Positions 53,153 through 61,357 of a stretch of DNA of 64,000 bases are shown here, in pieces. Each line of letters starts with the position of its first letter. The stretch's first letter is position 1. The notes under the pieces are model-generated. The model was given only the letters and a program-made list of their open reading frames with translations, was not told the DNA's origin and searched no databases. This DNA is from Microbacterium oryzae (lineage in GTDB: Bacteria; Actinomycetota; Actinomycetes; Actinomycetales; Microbacteriaceae). Location of the stretch: positions 1,736,001 through 1,800,000 of the forward strand of contig NZ_CP032550.1 of assembly GCF_009735645.1 (NCBI RefSeq), given 5' to 3'. Made by a program: the position numbers and the translations under genes.

Positions 53153-53434
53153 TCAGGAGCGGACCAGGCGCGCGATCGCTGCGTTGGCTTCGCGGATCTT
53201 CTCCTCCGCGACCGGACCGCCCTGAGCGGTGGCCTCGGCGACGCAGTGGCTGAGGTGGTCACCGAGCAGCGACAGCGCGACCACTTCGAGGGCCTTCGTG
53301 GCCGCGGACACCTGCGTGAGGATGTCGATGCAGTAGTCGTCGTCCTCGACCATCCGCGCGATCCCCGCTACCTGACCCTCCGCCCGACGCAACCTCTTCA
53401 GCAGCGCTTGCTTGTTGTCCGTGTACCCGTGCAC
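53153..53434 (-). CDS. csoR: CsoR-type copper-sensing repressor
   Basis: 93 aa, four-helix DUF156 repressor. Metal ligands C35 (DDYCID), H60 and C64 (DHLSHC) give the C-H-C triad of the CsoR copper sensors; RRAEGQVAGIARMVEDD is the family's first helix. First gene of the cargo operon. It would sit on the operator at 53446-53462 until Cu(I) binds. The DNA site directly touches the transposon's right inverted repeat. Confidence 0.93.
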   Translation of the reverse strand: MHGYTDNKQALLKRLRRAEGQVAGIARMVEDDDYCIDILTQVSAATKALEVVALSLLGDHLSHCVAEATAQGGPVAEEKIREANAAIARLVRS

Positions 53435-53445
53435 GCCACCAGGAT

Positions 53446-53462
53446 ATACCCCCCGGGGGTAT
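53446..53462. promoter_or_regulatory. CsoR operator
   Basis: ATACCCCC-C-GGGGGTAT, a 17-bp palindrome, with 12 bp between it and the csoR start; it matches the G/C-tract type with flanking TA seen for CsoR sites. It ends exactly where the right repeat begins (53463). Confidence 0.8.
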
Positions 53463-53519
53463 CCGAGGGGGTCAGTTTTCGTTCGGCGCCTGGGGGTCAG
53501 TTTTCGCTCGGCGTTGACA
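53463..53519 (-). repeat. IS21 right terminal inverted repeat
   Basis: 57 bp complementary to 46053-46109 except about three bases. Contains the inverted GGGGGTCAGTTTTC copies at 53467-53480 and 53492-53505. Its finding here, beyond csoR, puts the copper genes inside the transposon. Confidence 0.9.
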
Positions 53520-53547
53520 CCCCTGCTTGCCTCGCCGAGGATTCCGG

Positions 53548-54027
53548 CTAGTCTGCCGTCGTCTGCTTCGGATCGCGTTCATGCAGGTCCAGCTGCGCCT
53601 CGAGCGCAGGACCGTATGCGTCCGCGATTCGCACACCGTTCAGTTCGCCGCGGCACCACCTCCGCAGGACCTGCGACATTGCCTCCACCCCCGCCGCGGA
53701 CATCAGCGGATGCGTCCGATCATTGATGCTCTCAAGCGCGAACTGAGTCACGCTCTGGAGGTACTCCACGTCTCGCCGCGGTGCACTCAGCATGAGCCGC
53801 TCCAGCGCGACGACCGCCTCGGAGTGCGTGTGCATCGCCCCCTGCCAGTCGCCGATGCTCCGCGCCTTCAGAAGCCGAATGAGCGCGTCGAGCAGCCCAA
53901 GGGTGTCGGAACGACGCTGCTCCGTCGCCGCGTCGCGGCGTTGCGCGCGAATTGTCATGAGCGGCACGAGGGCGGTGGCTACAGCGCCCACGATCGCACC
54001 AGCCAACGCTGCCAAAGTTGGATCCAT
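53548..54027 (-). CDS. Small protein with N-terminal TM helix
   Basis: 159 aa. One hydrophobic helix at about residues 5-27 followed by a soluble part with two amphipathic helices (TLGLLDALIRLLKARS, VEYLQSVTQFALESIND). Resembles small phage or island membrane proteins with cytoplasmic domains; no family is certain. Its stop is only 28 bp from the transposon's right end. Confidence 0.55.
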   Translation of the reverse strand: MDPTLAALAGAIVGAVATALVPLMTIRAQRRDAATEQRRSDTLGLLDALIRLLKARSIGDWQGAMHTHSEAVVALERLMLSAPRRDVEYLQSVTQFALESINDRTHPLMSAAGVEAMSQVLRRWCRGELNGVRIADAYGPALEAQLDLHERDPKQTTAD

Positions 54028-54135
54028 GCCGCGAGAGTAACGACCTCGTCGGACACTCGTGCCCGCAGCAAGGCGTCAGCGCCGGGGGCCCAAGAGCGGA
54101 TCGCGCAGTGTCGCTACACCGCCATCTGAGCGAAA

Positions 54136-55251
54136 TCAGGCACCTCCAGCGATTCGCGGGGTACCCGCGTCTTCCTCGGCATTCGAAAGGGCGCCGTCGC
54201 CGAACCACGGCTCGCCGTCGAACTCAGCGTCCATGAAGCCCCCTGCATCCATGTTGATGAGTGTCGGCTCGTGCAGTTCGTCGGGGACGAACCGAACGTC
54301 GTCGGGATGACAGTAGATGTACTCACGAGCGCTCTCAGCGGTGTGCTCGTTGAACAGCCGCTCCATTGCTGTGGTCCCGCGTTCTGTGCGGTCGAGGCGG
54401 CCACCTACTACCGCAGCCCTGATCTCCTGAATCATCGGGTCGCCCGCCTCGAACCGTTCGATCATGACCATCGGGTCGCTCATGAGCAGTCCCAGCTTGC
54501 GCGTGATCGGGACGGAGATCCCCCACGCTGTGGCGAAGCCAACCCCTTCCCACGGGTCGACATCACTCGAGTCGCGGATCAGGCTCACCGGCGCATCGCA
54601 GGTGATGAGGGAACGACGGTCGAATCGAACGAGCAACCACGGGCGCGTAACGAGGTACTTCGCGAGGTGTTCAGCGGTGTCGATCATGTGCTTGATGTGA
54701 CCGACAGTCGAGATCGTGATCGGCGGGCCGCCTGGTTGGGTGGCTTCGTCCCAGATTCGCTGCGCCTGCTCCTCCGTTGCGTCGAAACCGAGGTTCTTCT
54801 TGATCCAGCGCGTGACGTTCGCTCGACCACCGGCGCCGACTTCGACTCGGACCATCTTCGCTTGCAGGCGCTCGATGGTCTTGCGGGTGTCGGGCCCGCG
54901 GACTGCTTGGAGCGCGAGGTAGTACGACAGCGACATCCGGGCCTCTTCGGAGACCGGGAACTCTCCTGCCTCCATGCGTCGGATGATCCCCACGGCTTCG
55001 CCCTCGAGAACGCTGAGCATCTTTTCAAAGCCGTCCGGCTCATTAGCACCGGGGACCGTGTGGAAGTGCGTCTGCGCAGCCACATTCTTCACAGAAGTGG
55101 TGAAGGAGGCCCGAGACCGGTCGAGCGGGACGGCGGTGACGCGATCTTGCGTGCCCGCGAAGCCACGAAGATATCCCTGCGGCACATAGTGGTGCAGCTT
55201 GGCGGTATTCCCGTTCCCCATGCTCGGAATGGTCTCAAACCCCGCCGACAT
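54136..55251 (-). CDS. DUF4238 domain protein
   Basis: 371 aa from ATG 55251 (ATG 55221 is an alternative; neither has a clear Shine-Dalgarno). The DUF4238 N-terminus is clear, KLHHYVPQGYLRGFAG. Later blocks (ALQAVRGPDTRKTIE, FDRRSLITCDAPVSLIRD, YCHPDDVRFVPDEL) fit the family. DUF4238 proteins occur in mobile islands; some are suspected nucleases with a HYVP motif, but no function is established. Confidence 0.85.
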   Translation of the reverse strand: MSAGFETIPSMGNGNTAKLHHYVPQGYLRGFAGTQDRVTAVPLDRSRASFTTSVKNVAAQTHFHTVPGANEPDGFEKMLSVLEGEAVGIIRRMEAGEFPVSEEARMSLSYYLALQAVRGPDTRKTIERLQAKMVRVEVGAGGRANVTRWIKKNLGFDATEEQAQRIWDEATQPGGPPITISTVGHIKHMIDTAEHLAKYLVTRPWLLVRFDRRSLITCDAPVSLIRDSSDVDPWEGVGFATAWGISVPITRKLGLLMSDPMVMIERFEAGDPMIQEIRAAVVGGRLDRTERGTTAMERLFNEHTAESAREYIYCHPDDVRFVPDELHEPTLINMDAGGFMDAEFDGEPWFGDGALSNAEEDAGTPRIAGGA

Positions 55252-55390
55252 TCGACGGCCACCGCCCGACCGGCCATGCCCGCACGTGGCAGTCGACTCG
55301 GTAGGCCCGGGCGCCGGAGCGCCCATGCGCGCGGAGTTTGCACGGCGGGGACCTCGGGTGGACCACCCGAAGTCCCTCGTTGCGCCGGCG

Positions 55391-55702
55391 TCACTCGAGC
55401 GTGCGGTCACCCGTGTTCCAGCGACGTACTGCGAGACGGGCGTCGCTCGTGGCGGTGTGGCGGGAGCGGCGCCGCTCGGCGCGGTGCGCGCGTCCTTCGT
55501 GGCACATCTCGCACGAGCACACGTAGATGCCGGTGAACGCGAACCTCCACTGGCAGCGGGTCACGGGACGCCAGTCGTGGGCGACATCGTGGCGGGGCGG
55601 CAGATCGCACTCACCGGACGCATGGTCGTGGTGAGCGGTCGCGGCGAGATCGCCGCGGGCGATGCGGATATGGATCGGGACGTGAGCGTCCGTACGGGAC
55701 AC
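55391..55702 (-). CDS. Cys-rich small hypothetical protein
   Basis: 103 aa from GTG 55702. RTDAHVPIHIRIARGDL is followed by a C-x(n)-C ... C-S-C-x2-C-H arrangement (Cys at about 32, 49, 61, 63, 66), so a zinc-binding fold is likely. The basic C-terminus (RRRSRHT) could bind nucleic acid. The start is uncertain. Related small proteins seem to occur in actinobacterial phages and islands. Confidence 0.5.
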   Translation of the reverse strand: MSRTDAHVPIHIRIARGDLAATAHHDHASGECDLPPRHDVAHDWRPVTRCQWRFAFTGIYVCSCEMCHEGRAHRAERRRSRHTATSDARLAVRRWNTGDRTLE

Positions 55703-55925
55703 GGGAACCTCCGAGGCGTGGGGCCCCTGCCCGCGATCCTCGGCGAGGACGAGCAGGGGCTACGGCTTTCGCCGTTGCCCGGAGAACTCGTCGATTCTGC
55801 GCATGCGGCCAGTCTGCCACGCACCGCCGACAGGACTCGGCGCCGCCTGCCACATGGACTGACGGCGCCGAGTCACGACCGCCCCTGTCGGGACGAGGTC
55901 ATGCCGCAGGTCTGACTCCCGTTGC

Positions 55926-56255
55926 TCAGCGCCTCCTGATCGGAATGATGTTGGCCGCGCGGCGCTCGGCAGCCTTGCGCCTGCGACGCTCGCGCTTCTC
56001 CTGCAAGATCGCCTCGAGAATCTTCGCGTCTCTGGCTGCGCCATCGCGCCGCATCTCGGCCCAGCGGAGCACGGCTTCATCGAGGCCCTCGCCCGTAGCG
56101 AGGTCAGCGAGCGCTTCCGTGATCGTTGCCCCGGAGCCGACATGGCTGATGCAGGTCGAGGCCGTCCATCCATCACCCTCCTGCCTGAAGTAGATGTGTG
56201 CCGACGGCACGACCTCACGGCGAAGGTCCTTCAGTGCGCTGGTTATCTGGTCCAT
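55926..56255 (-). CDS. Small hypothetical protein
   Basis: 109 aa, soluble. The N-terminal half is a beta-rich segment (VPSAHIYFRQEGDGWTASTCISHVGSG) and the C-terminal half a long basic helix (AKILEAILQEKRERRRRKAAERRAA). A good candidate for a DNA-associated protein of the element, but no family is recognised. Confidence 0.6.
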   Translation of the reverse strand: MDQITSALKDLRREVVPSAHIYFRQEGDGWTASTCISHVGSGATITEALADLATGEGLDEAVLRWAEMRRDGAARDAKILEAILQEKRERRRRKAAERRAANIIPIRRR

Positions 56256-56363
56256 TGCTGCTCTTCCTATCTGTGCTGTGGTGCTGGCTAATCGGTGACG
56301 CGATCGTGCGACGGCGGGGGGTCCCGCGTGGAGCCGCCGCGGCGGCGAGCCAAGCTCACCGCG

Positions 56364-57503
56364 TCACTTCTGGAGCGCGGTGGCGCGCTGCTTGTCGAGC
56401 GCTTCGGCGACCTCGTGGAGGTCGTCCTCGAACAGCTCGGCATAGGTGTCGAGGGTCATGGTGGCGGAGGCGTGGCCGAGCATGCGCTGGACGACCTTCA
56501 CGTTCGCGCCGGCGCTGATCGCGAGGGACGCAGCGGTGTGACGCAGGTCGTGCGGCGTCACCCGCGGCATCACCGGCGGCACCTCCTCCCCGCGCGCCCG
56601 CGCCTCGTCCGCGGCCCGCTGATCTTCGGCGCGGATCCGCTTCACCGCGGCAGCGAACCACCCGGACATGCTGTTGCCCTGACTCAGGTACCCGCCCAAC
56701 TGCGCCGGCCACAGCAGCTCCTCCGCGGACTTGCCCTTGCAGGCGCGGGCGATGGCGTCGTCGAGGAACGCCGGGTAGGGGACTGTGCGGAACTTCTCCG
56801 GCTTCGGCGTGCCGAGCTGAACGTGTCCGTTGACGCGGACGGCGTTCTCGTTGACCCAGAAGCAGCGCCGCTGTCGGTCGACGTGCCGGATCTTCAGCCC
56901 GGTCACCTCGCCCCACCGCAGACCGGTGTAGGCGAGGAACCGCACGAAATCGGGGTACTTGGACGTCGCCGCCAGCCGCTCGACCTGCGCGTGCGTCAAG
57001 TACGGCTTCGCCTTGCGCTTCTTCTTCGGCGTCTTCACCTCCCGGGCCGGGTTGGCGAGGATTCGCCGGTCCCTCACCGCACCGTCGAGGATCGCGGCGA
57101 GGATCCCGTGCGCTCGCTTGACCGTCGTCGCCGACCGGCGGGCGCTCAACTCGGCGACCCACTTGCGGATCTCGGTGTGCTGGATCGTGTTGATCTTGCG
57201 GAGGCCCCAGCGGGGCGCGACGTGCACCCTCCAGGAGCTCTCATCGCTGTGCCAGGTGGAAGGCTTCACAGCGGCGGCGTGCGCGAGCAGCCAGTCCTCG
57301 CCGAGCTTTCCCACGGTCACGTTGCCGTCGCTGACGGAGACATAGGTCCCCTTGTTCACGGCGGTCTCGACCTCGTTGATAAACGCGACCGCGTCCATCT
57401 TCCGGCGGAACCCGCCCCGGCGGGTTGGGCGCCCGTCAGGGCGGCGATACCGGGCCTCCCAGCGCAGCCCGTTCTTCGTCTGGTACGAGTAGGCACTTCC
57501 CAT
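56364..57503 (-). CDS. int: Tyrosine-type site-specific integrase
   Basis: 379 aa from ATG 57503. N-terminal arm-binding domain (about 1-60), core-binding SAM-like domain (about 62-165), and catalytic domain with R196 (TGLRWGE), H318-x-x-R321 (HDLRH), H344 (LGHAS) and Y354 (DTYAELF), the complete active site. It probably excises and integrates the element at the tRNA-Ser 3' end (45880). Expressed toward the att side. The upstream 304 bp have no gene. Confidence 0.93.
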   Translation of the reverse strand: MGSAYSYQTKNGLRWEARYRRPDGRPTRRGGFRRKMDAVAFINEVETAVNKGTYVSVSDGNVTVGKLGEDWLLAHAAAVKPSTWHSDESSWRVHVAPRWGLRKINTIQHTEIRKWVAELSARRSATTVKRAHGILAAILDGAVRDRRILANPAREVKTPKKKRKAKPYLTHAQVERLAATSKYPDFVRFLAYTGLRWGEVTGLKIRHVDRQRRCFWVNENAVRVNGHVQLGTPKPEKFRTVPYPAFLDDAIARACKGKSAEELLWPAQLGGYLSQGNSMSGWFAAAVKRIRAEDQRAADEARARGEEVPPVMPRVTPHDLRHTAASLAISAGANVKVVQRMLGHASATMTLDTYAELFEDDLHEVAEALDKQRATALQK

Positions 57504-57807
57504 CGCACACGCTCTCTTCCTGATGATCCGAATGTCTATGAGTTCGTGGCGATACCGGGTGGCATGCCTGATGTCATGCGACGGCCGGTCGCGCTGCCCT
57601 TCGAGGCGCACGGCCAGCGGTCGCGAATGGTCCGCCTGTGGCGGGAGAATCACCGTTCGACGACGGTGAGAATCTGCGGAGCCCGGCAGGCGCCAGCGTG
57701 CGCTGCCGCTGGCGGGACGACTCGTCCGCCAGAGCACGCACGTGCGACGGCAGCGACATCCTCGGCACCGCGCATGCCGGCGCGCGGCATCGGCGGGCGG
57801 ACGCGGC
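57504..57807. other. Intergenic region upstream of int
   Basis: 304 bp between int and the excisionase-like gene. Only short frames without plausible starts are seen. It must hold the int promoter; no clear repeat or tRNA sequence is visible. Confidence 0.5.
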
Positions 57808-58038
57808 TCATCGCATCTCCTCGGAGGTGCTCGTGAACTCCTGGGCGAGCAGCCATTCGTCGACCGCTGCGGGTCGATAGAAGATGCGGCGGCCGCCCGC
57901 TCGGATGTAATCCGGGCCGCGGCCGGTGACACGCCACTCGCTCAGCGTGCGCGTGCTCGTCTCCAAGCGCGCCGCGAGCGTCTCGGGCGTGATCAGTGAG
58001 TCCAGCAGCGGCGTGCTGATCGGGTTGACGATGCACAT
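57808..58038 (-). CDS. HTH domain protein, probable excisionase (AlpA/MerR-like)
   Basis: 76 aa. The core LITPETLAARLETSTRTLSEWRVTGRGPDYIRAGGRRIFYRPAAVDEWLL is a MerR-like winged HTH as in AlpA/Xis proteins that act as recombination directionality factors. Upstream of int on the same strand, so it likely pairs with int for excision. A 12-bp inverted repeat overlaps its leader. Confidence 0.8.
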   Translation of the reverse strand: MCIVNPISTPLLDSLITPETLAARLETSTRTLSEWRVTGRGPDYIRAGGRRIFYRPAAVDEWLLAQEFTSTSEEMR

Positions 58039-58044
58039 AGTTCT

Positions 58045-58074
58045 CCTCTCGAAAGCTGTTTCGCTTTCGAGAGG
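58045..58074. promoter_or_regulatory. Inverted repeat upstream of the excisionase gene
   Basis: CCTCTCGAAAGC (58045-58056) pairs with GCTTTCGAGAGG (58063-58074), 6-nt spacer; 7 bp before the start codon. It could be the autoregulatory operator of the HTH protein or a hairpin masking its translation start. Confidence 0.6.
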
Positions 58075-58080
58075 GCCTGG

Positions 58081-58739
58081 TTAGCCGAACCCGTTAACAG
58101 TTGCTATGGCGTACCCATCTCGACGAGGAGCTCTATTGGTCCTCTCGCACCTTTCACGTCTCAGTGCGTGACGATCACCTTAGGGCATACCCACTGACAT
58201 TCTCGGCGCTGAACGTACCCACCGGCGTGTCGCGCCTCGGCGGAACCGTCTGCGTCCGCCTCCTTGGGTCAAGACATGCCTGCGCCGCTACGCGTCGCCG
58301 AGCGGGTGGGAGATGCCCCACAAGATGACCCCCGACTCCAGCTCGCTCTCGTTCCCATCTGCCCGCCGCACTGCATCGAGACGCCGCGCGGCATGACGCA
58401 GGCAGACCCCGTCGAGCAGTTGCACCTCGAGGCGGGCTCGTTGCAGCTCACCCGCCAGATCCCCGTGCGCCCCGATGCAGTGCCGTGGATCTTTTCGCTC
58501 CGCTGAAGCTCCACGTGCGCGACGTCCCGGGGAGACGCCGAGCCGTCGGATAGTCCGCCTCCGCCGCCAGGAGTTGCGCACCATTCACAGCTCACATCCC
58601 CTCGTGGGGCGACGTCCCAGCCGCCACGTGCGCACCATCGGCGAAGCGGATGAGCCGTCCAAGTTCGCCACACAGGGCTCGGGGAGCCAATCGGGACGGG
58701 GCTTCGTCTTCAGGGTCGTTCTCCGCTCGTAGGAAAGCG
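58081..58739. other. Region without convincing genes
   Basis: About 660 bp, the start (58081-58160) being AT-richer than its surroundings. Several overlapping frames of 70-130 codons exist on both strands; the minus-strand frame 58288-58584 (98 codons) is the least unlikely but has no recognisable motif. TACCCA recurs at about 58112, 58188 and 58218. It may be a replication or recombination region, or decayed genes. Confidence 0.4.
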
Positions 58740-58803
58740 GGGGGGTGATCGGCCCCCCTGATCGCGTCGGGTACTCGAACGCTGTGGCCCAGTACCCGAC
58801 GCG
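58740..58803. terminator. Paired hairpins at the 3' end of the ATPase gene
   Basis: A G6/C6 hairpin (58740-58745 with 58753-58758) and a 13-bp perfect stem (58763-58775 with 58791-58803) directly after the ATPase stop on the minus strand. The second alone is a strong terminator. Confidence 0.7.
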
Positions 58804-58806
58804 ACG

Positions 58807-60552
58807 TCACGCGGTCGCCTGGAGGTTCCCATCGCGCACCCGAAGCCGCACCACCCGTCCCGGGCTCGCCGCCAGCAGCGGAAAGAGGTCACGCTCGACG
58901 GCGCGCTGCAGGTGGCGCGCCCCGTAGGCGGGATCGTACCCGCGCCCGGCGATCCAGTCCACGACGTCCGGTGCCCACTGGATCCGCCATCCGTTCTCGG
59001 CGAATCGGCGGGCGGCGCGGGTGAGCTCGAGCTCGGCGAGCTCCCCGATGGTGTCTGCGGCGAGCGGGGCGAACGGGATGACCGCGGTGAGTCGGTTCAT
59101 CAGCTCTGGCGGTAGCGCCTTGGTGATCGCGCCCAGCTGCCTGTCGGCGTTGAACTCGTCGGTAGCGCCGAAGCCTGCGCTGCGGGTTGTGGCCTCACGG
59201 ACACCCAGGTTCGACGTCAGGATGATGACCGTCTCCGCGAAGGAGGCTGTCTGGTCCCATCCGTCCTTGAGGCGCCCCTCGTCGAAGATCTGGAGGAAGA
59301 GGGGCCAGACCTCGGGGCTGGACTTCTCGAACTCGTCGAACAGGACCACGCTGCGGGGCTTCTCGATCACGCGCGTGGTGAGCAGCCCGTCGGTGGAGCT
59401 GTTCTTCCACGAGCGGTGGGCGCCGGTGAGCTTCACGCGCCCGTCTTGGCCGTTGCCGTACTCGGACATGTCGAGCCGGATCAGCGCGTCGGCGGATCCG
59501 TAGGCGACTTCGGCGGTGCGCTTGGCGAGTTCGGTCTTGCCGACGCCCGACGGGCCAGCGAAGAGGAAGATCCCGTGCGGGCGCTCGGGCCGGAGCTTGA
59601 GGCCGGCGAAGGCCGGTGCAAGACGGGTCGCGAACGTGGTGATCGCGGCGTCCTGCCCGCGCACGCTCTCCGTCAGTCGCTCTGTCAGCTCGGCGACCGT
59701 CGCCGGTGCGGGGAGGTCGACGAGCGGGACGTCCGCGTCGTCTGCGTGCCGCAGATGCTTGGCCTCGACGGTCGCGCTGCCGCTGATGCGGGCGCGGCCG
59801 ATGGCCGCATCGATCCTGCTCAGCGCCAGCCCTGGCTGCGCGCGAGCGTCCTTGGGGGCGGAGGGTGCGAGCGCCGCCTCGGTGACCCCGAGGGCGAGGT
59901 TGACTCGGGCGCGCCGGGCGAGGTCGGCCGCGGCGCTGTCGATGATCGCCCGGAGGTCCGCGGCCGGGAGCTCGAGCAGGTGGATGTGGTGGAGGGTCGC
60001 CGCGAGTTCTTCGTGCACGTCGGCGAGGCGATCGAGCTGTGCCTGATCGATCGTCACGAGGAACGGAACGTGGTCGCGGTGGTGGGCGAGGCTGATCAGG
60101 TCGAGCAGTTCGACGTCGGGACCGCGCGTACCGAGACGGGCGACCTCGTCGAGGTCGTCGATCACGATGACCTCCTTCGCCCGCCAGCCGTCGGTGGAGG
60201 CCAGGTGGCGCAGGTCCGTCTGCAGCTCGGCCACCGAGTCGCTGTCAGGACGGAACCTGATGAAGGTGGGCCGCTCGTCCGCGCGACGAATGACCTGCTC
60301 GGTGTCGCTGATCAGGGTAGTGCGGCCGCTGCCCGGCTTGCCGGTGATCGACACGATCGGCGGGTTCGGGCGCAGCAGGTGCGCGGCGACCTCCCGGGCC
60401 TGGGACGGTCGCCAGAGCTTCTGCCCGGTCGGCTCCCGCGGGAGCAGATTCTCCAGTCCGGCGAAGTTCTCCGCCGGTGGGAAGCGCTGATCGGCGCTCT
60501 CGAAGGGGTCGGGATCGTTGTACGTCGGGCTGTTCGCGAGGTTGTCGTTCAT
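58807..60552 (-). CDS. Two-domain AAA+ ATPase with Clp/Hsp100-like C-terminal module
   Basis: 581 aa. After a Pro-rich 40-residue head, the first P-loop domain has GKPGSGRT at 71-78, where the invariant Lys is Arg77, and Walker B VIVIDDLDE. The second is a normal Hsp100 D2: VRGQDAAI (297-304), Walker A GPSGVGKTE (333-341), Walker B VVLFDEFEK (402-410), sensor ILTSNLG (444-450) and sensor 2 GYDPAYGARHL. No ClpP-binding IGL/F loop was found. The start codon overlaps the previous gene (ATGA). It may remodel a protein or DNA complex of the element. Confidence 0.85.
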   Translation of the reverse strand: MNDNLANSPTYNDPDPFESADQRFPPAENFAGLENLLPREPTGQKLWRPSQAREVAAHLLRPNPPIVSITGKPGSGRTTLISDTEQVIRRADERPTFIRFRPDSDSVAELQTDLRHLASTDGWRAKEVIVIDDLDEVARLGTRGPDVELLDLISLAHHRDHVPFLVTIDQAQLDRLADVHEELAATLHHIHLLELPAADLRAIIDSAAADLARRARVNLALGVTEAALAPSAPKDARAQPGLALSRIDAAIGRARISGSATVEAKHLRHADDADVPLVDLPAPATVAELTERLTESVRGQDAAITTFATRLAPAFAGLKLRPERPHGIFLFAGPSGVGKTELAKRTAEVAYGSADALIRLDMSEYGNGQDGRVKLTGAHRSWKNSSTDGLLTTRVIEKPRSVVLFDEFEKSSPEVWPLFLQIFDEGRLKDGWDQTASFAETVIILTSNLGVREATTRSAGFGATDEFNADRQLGAITKALPPELMNRLTAVIPFAPLAADTIGELAELELTRAARRFAENGWRIQWAPDVVDWIAGRGYDPAYGARHLQRAVERDLFPLLAASPGRVVRLRVRDGNLQATA

Positions 60553-60941
60553 TTGTCGTCCTGTCGTCGTGTGCGGCCGCGCTTCTTGCGCCGCGAAGTT
60601 GTTTCGTCCTGTGCGGGGTGACGCTGCGCCTGGCGGGCGGCGATCCGCGCCACTGCAGCGGCTGACGTCCGCCGCCTGTGCTTCTCGCAGTGGGCGGTGT
60701 CGCACGCCGTGACGGCGTAGAAGATGCACCCGCTGGCCAGCGCCGCCGCGCCGGCGAACCCGGGCGAGTGCAGCCAGTCGGACAGCCATGGCCAGATGGC
60801 ATCGGCCCATGCATTGCCGGGCTGAGCAGTGAGGAGGGTGTTCGTGTTCACGGTGTTGCTCGTCCCTGTCGAAGTTGCTTCGACGTCAGTCCGACGGCCA
60901 GGCGTGGCCAGAGGCGGCGCATGCCCAGCCATCGAGGTCAT
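60549..60941 (-). CDS. Small single-TM protein
   Basis: 130 aa. A Thr/Asn-rich N-terminus, a hydrophobic helix at about 63-83 with a W-rich approach (ADAIWPWLSDWLHS), then a basic cytosolic tail (CEKHRRRTS... SRRKKRGRTRRQ). It overlaps both neighbours by 4 bp (60938-60941 and 60549-60552). No known family. Confidence 0.62.
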   Translation of the reverse strand: MTSMAGHAPPLATPGRRTDVEATSTGTSNTVNTNTLLTAQPGNAWADAIWPWLSDWLHSPGFAGAAALASGCIFYAVTACDTAHCEKHRRRTSAAAVARIAARQAQRHPAQDETTSRRKKRGRTRRQDDK

Positions 60942-61231
60942 TCCTCGGGATCGGAATCGGGATCGGGATCGGTCTCGCGAACGATGCGCCAGCGCGAGTC
61001 GTACTCGCCGCTGAGCGGGTTGCGGTCGATGATGAGCACCACCCAGATCGGCCCCGCGAACCCGCAGTACGCGCATACGGGAGACGCGATCTTGCCCCAC
61101 GCGCCGATCCGCGGCGGGTCGTCCCATCCCGGCTCGTAAGGGCTGCCGGGGAAGATGTCCTCCCGGTGATCGCACCGGCGGCACCAGCGTTCCCACTTCG
61201 GCTTGGCGGCCGGATCCCGACTCTTGTTCAT
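60938..61231 (-). CDS. Zinc-ribbon small protein
   Basis: 97 aa. Two CxxC pairs, CRRC (17-20) and CAYC (53-56), separated by DIFPGSPYEPGWDDPP; a zinc ribbon. The end is acidic (DPDPDSDPEE). First gene of a run of three with ATGA overlaps leading to the AAA+ ATPase. Unknown function; a nucleic-acid- or protein-contacting adaptor would fit. Confidence 0.65.
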   Translation of the reverse strand: MNKSRDPAAKPKWERWCRRCDHREDIFPGSPYEPGWDDPPRIGAWGKIASPVCAYCGFAGPIWVVLIIDRNPLSGEYDSRWRIVRETDPDPDSDPEE

Positions 61232-61290
61232 TCCGTCTCCTCTCCTGCACCGTGGTGCTCAGCCCGGTAGTCGGGGCATGCGCGCGCGAC

Positions 61291-61335
61291 GGGCCGACCG
61301 ATCCGACGTGGTGTTCACGTCGTGTCGGTCGGCCC
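61291..61335. terminator. Large hairpin between the DHH gene and the Zn-ribbon gene
   Basis: Outer 11-bp stem (61291-61301 with 61325-61335) and inner 7-bp stem CGACGTG/CACGTCG (61304-61310 with 61316-61322), 2-nt bulges between. Ends transcription of the DHH gene or attenuates read-through to the operon. Confidence 0.75.
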
Positions 61336-61357
61336 GCTGCTGGTGTTGTGGTCGCGG

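Larger units (their letters stand above)
46053..53519. mobile_element. IS21-family transposon carrying copper-resistance genes (7,467 bp)
   Basis: Framed by 57-bp inverted repeats that start TGT at each outer end. istA and istB occupy the left third; the remaining 5.1 kb up to the right repeat holds six genes on the minus strand for copper handling, ending with csoR and its operator. A CCCC run flanks both outer ends (46049-46052 and 53520-53523), compatible with a 4-bp target duplication but low in complexity. istA is intact; istB has a one-base frameshift. Confidence 0.85.

Noticed and set aside
46049-53523. Proof of a target-site duplication
   Set aside because: The matching CCCC flanks are too simple; they agree with but do not prove a duplication.
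58288-58584. Minus-strand 98-codon gene
   Set aside because: No recognisable motif, poor start context, overlapping alternatives on both strands.
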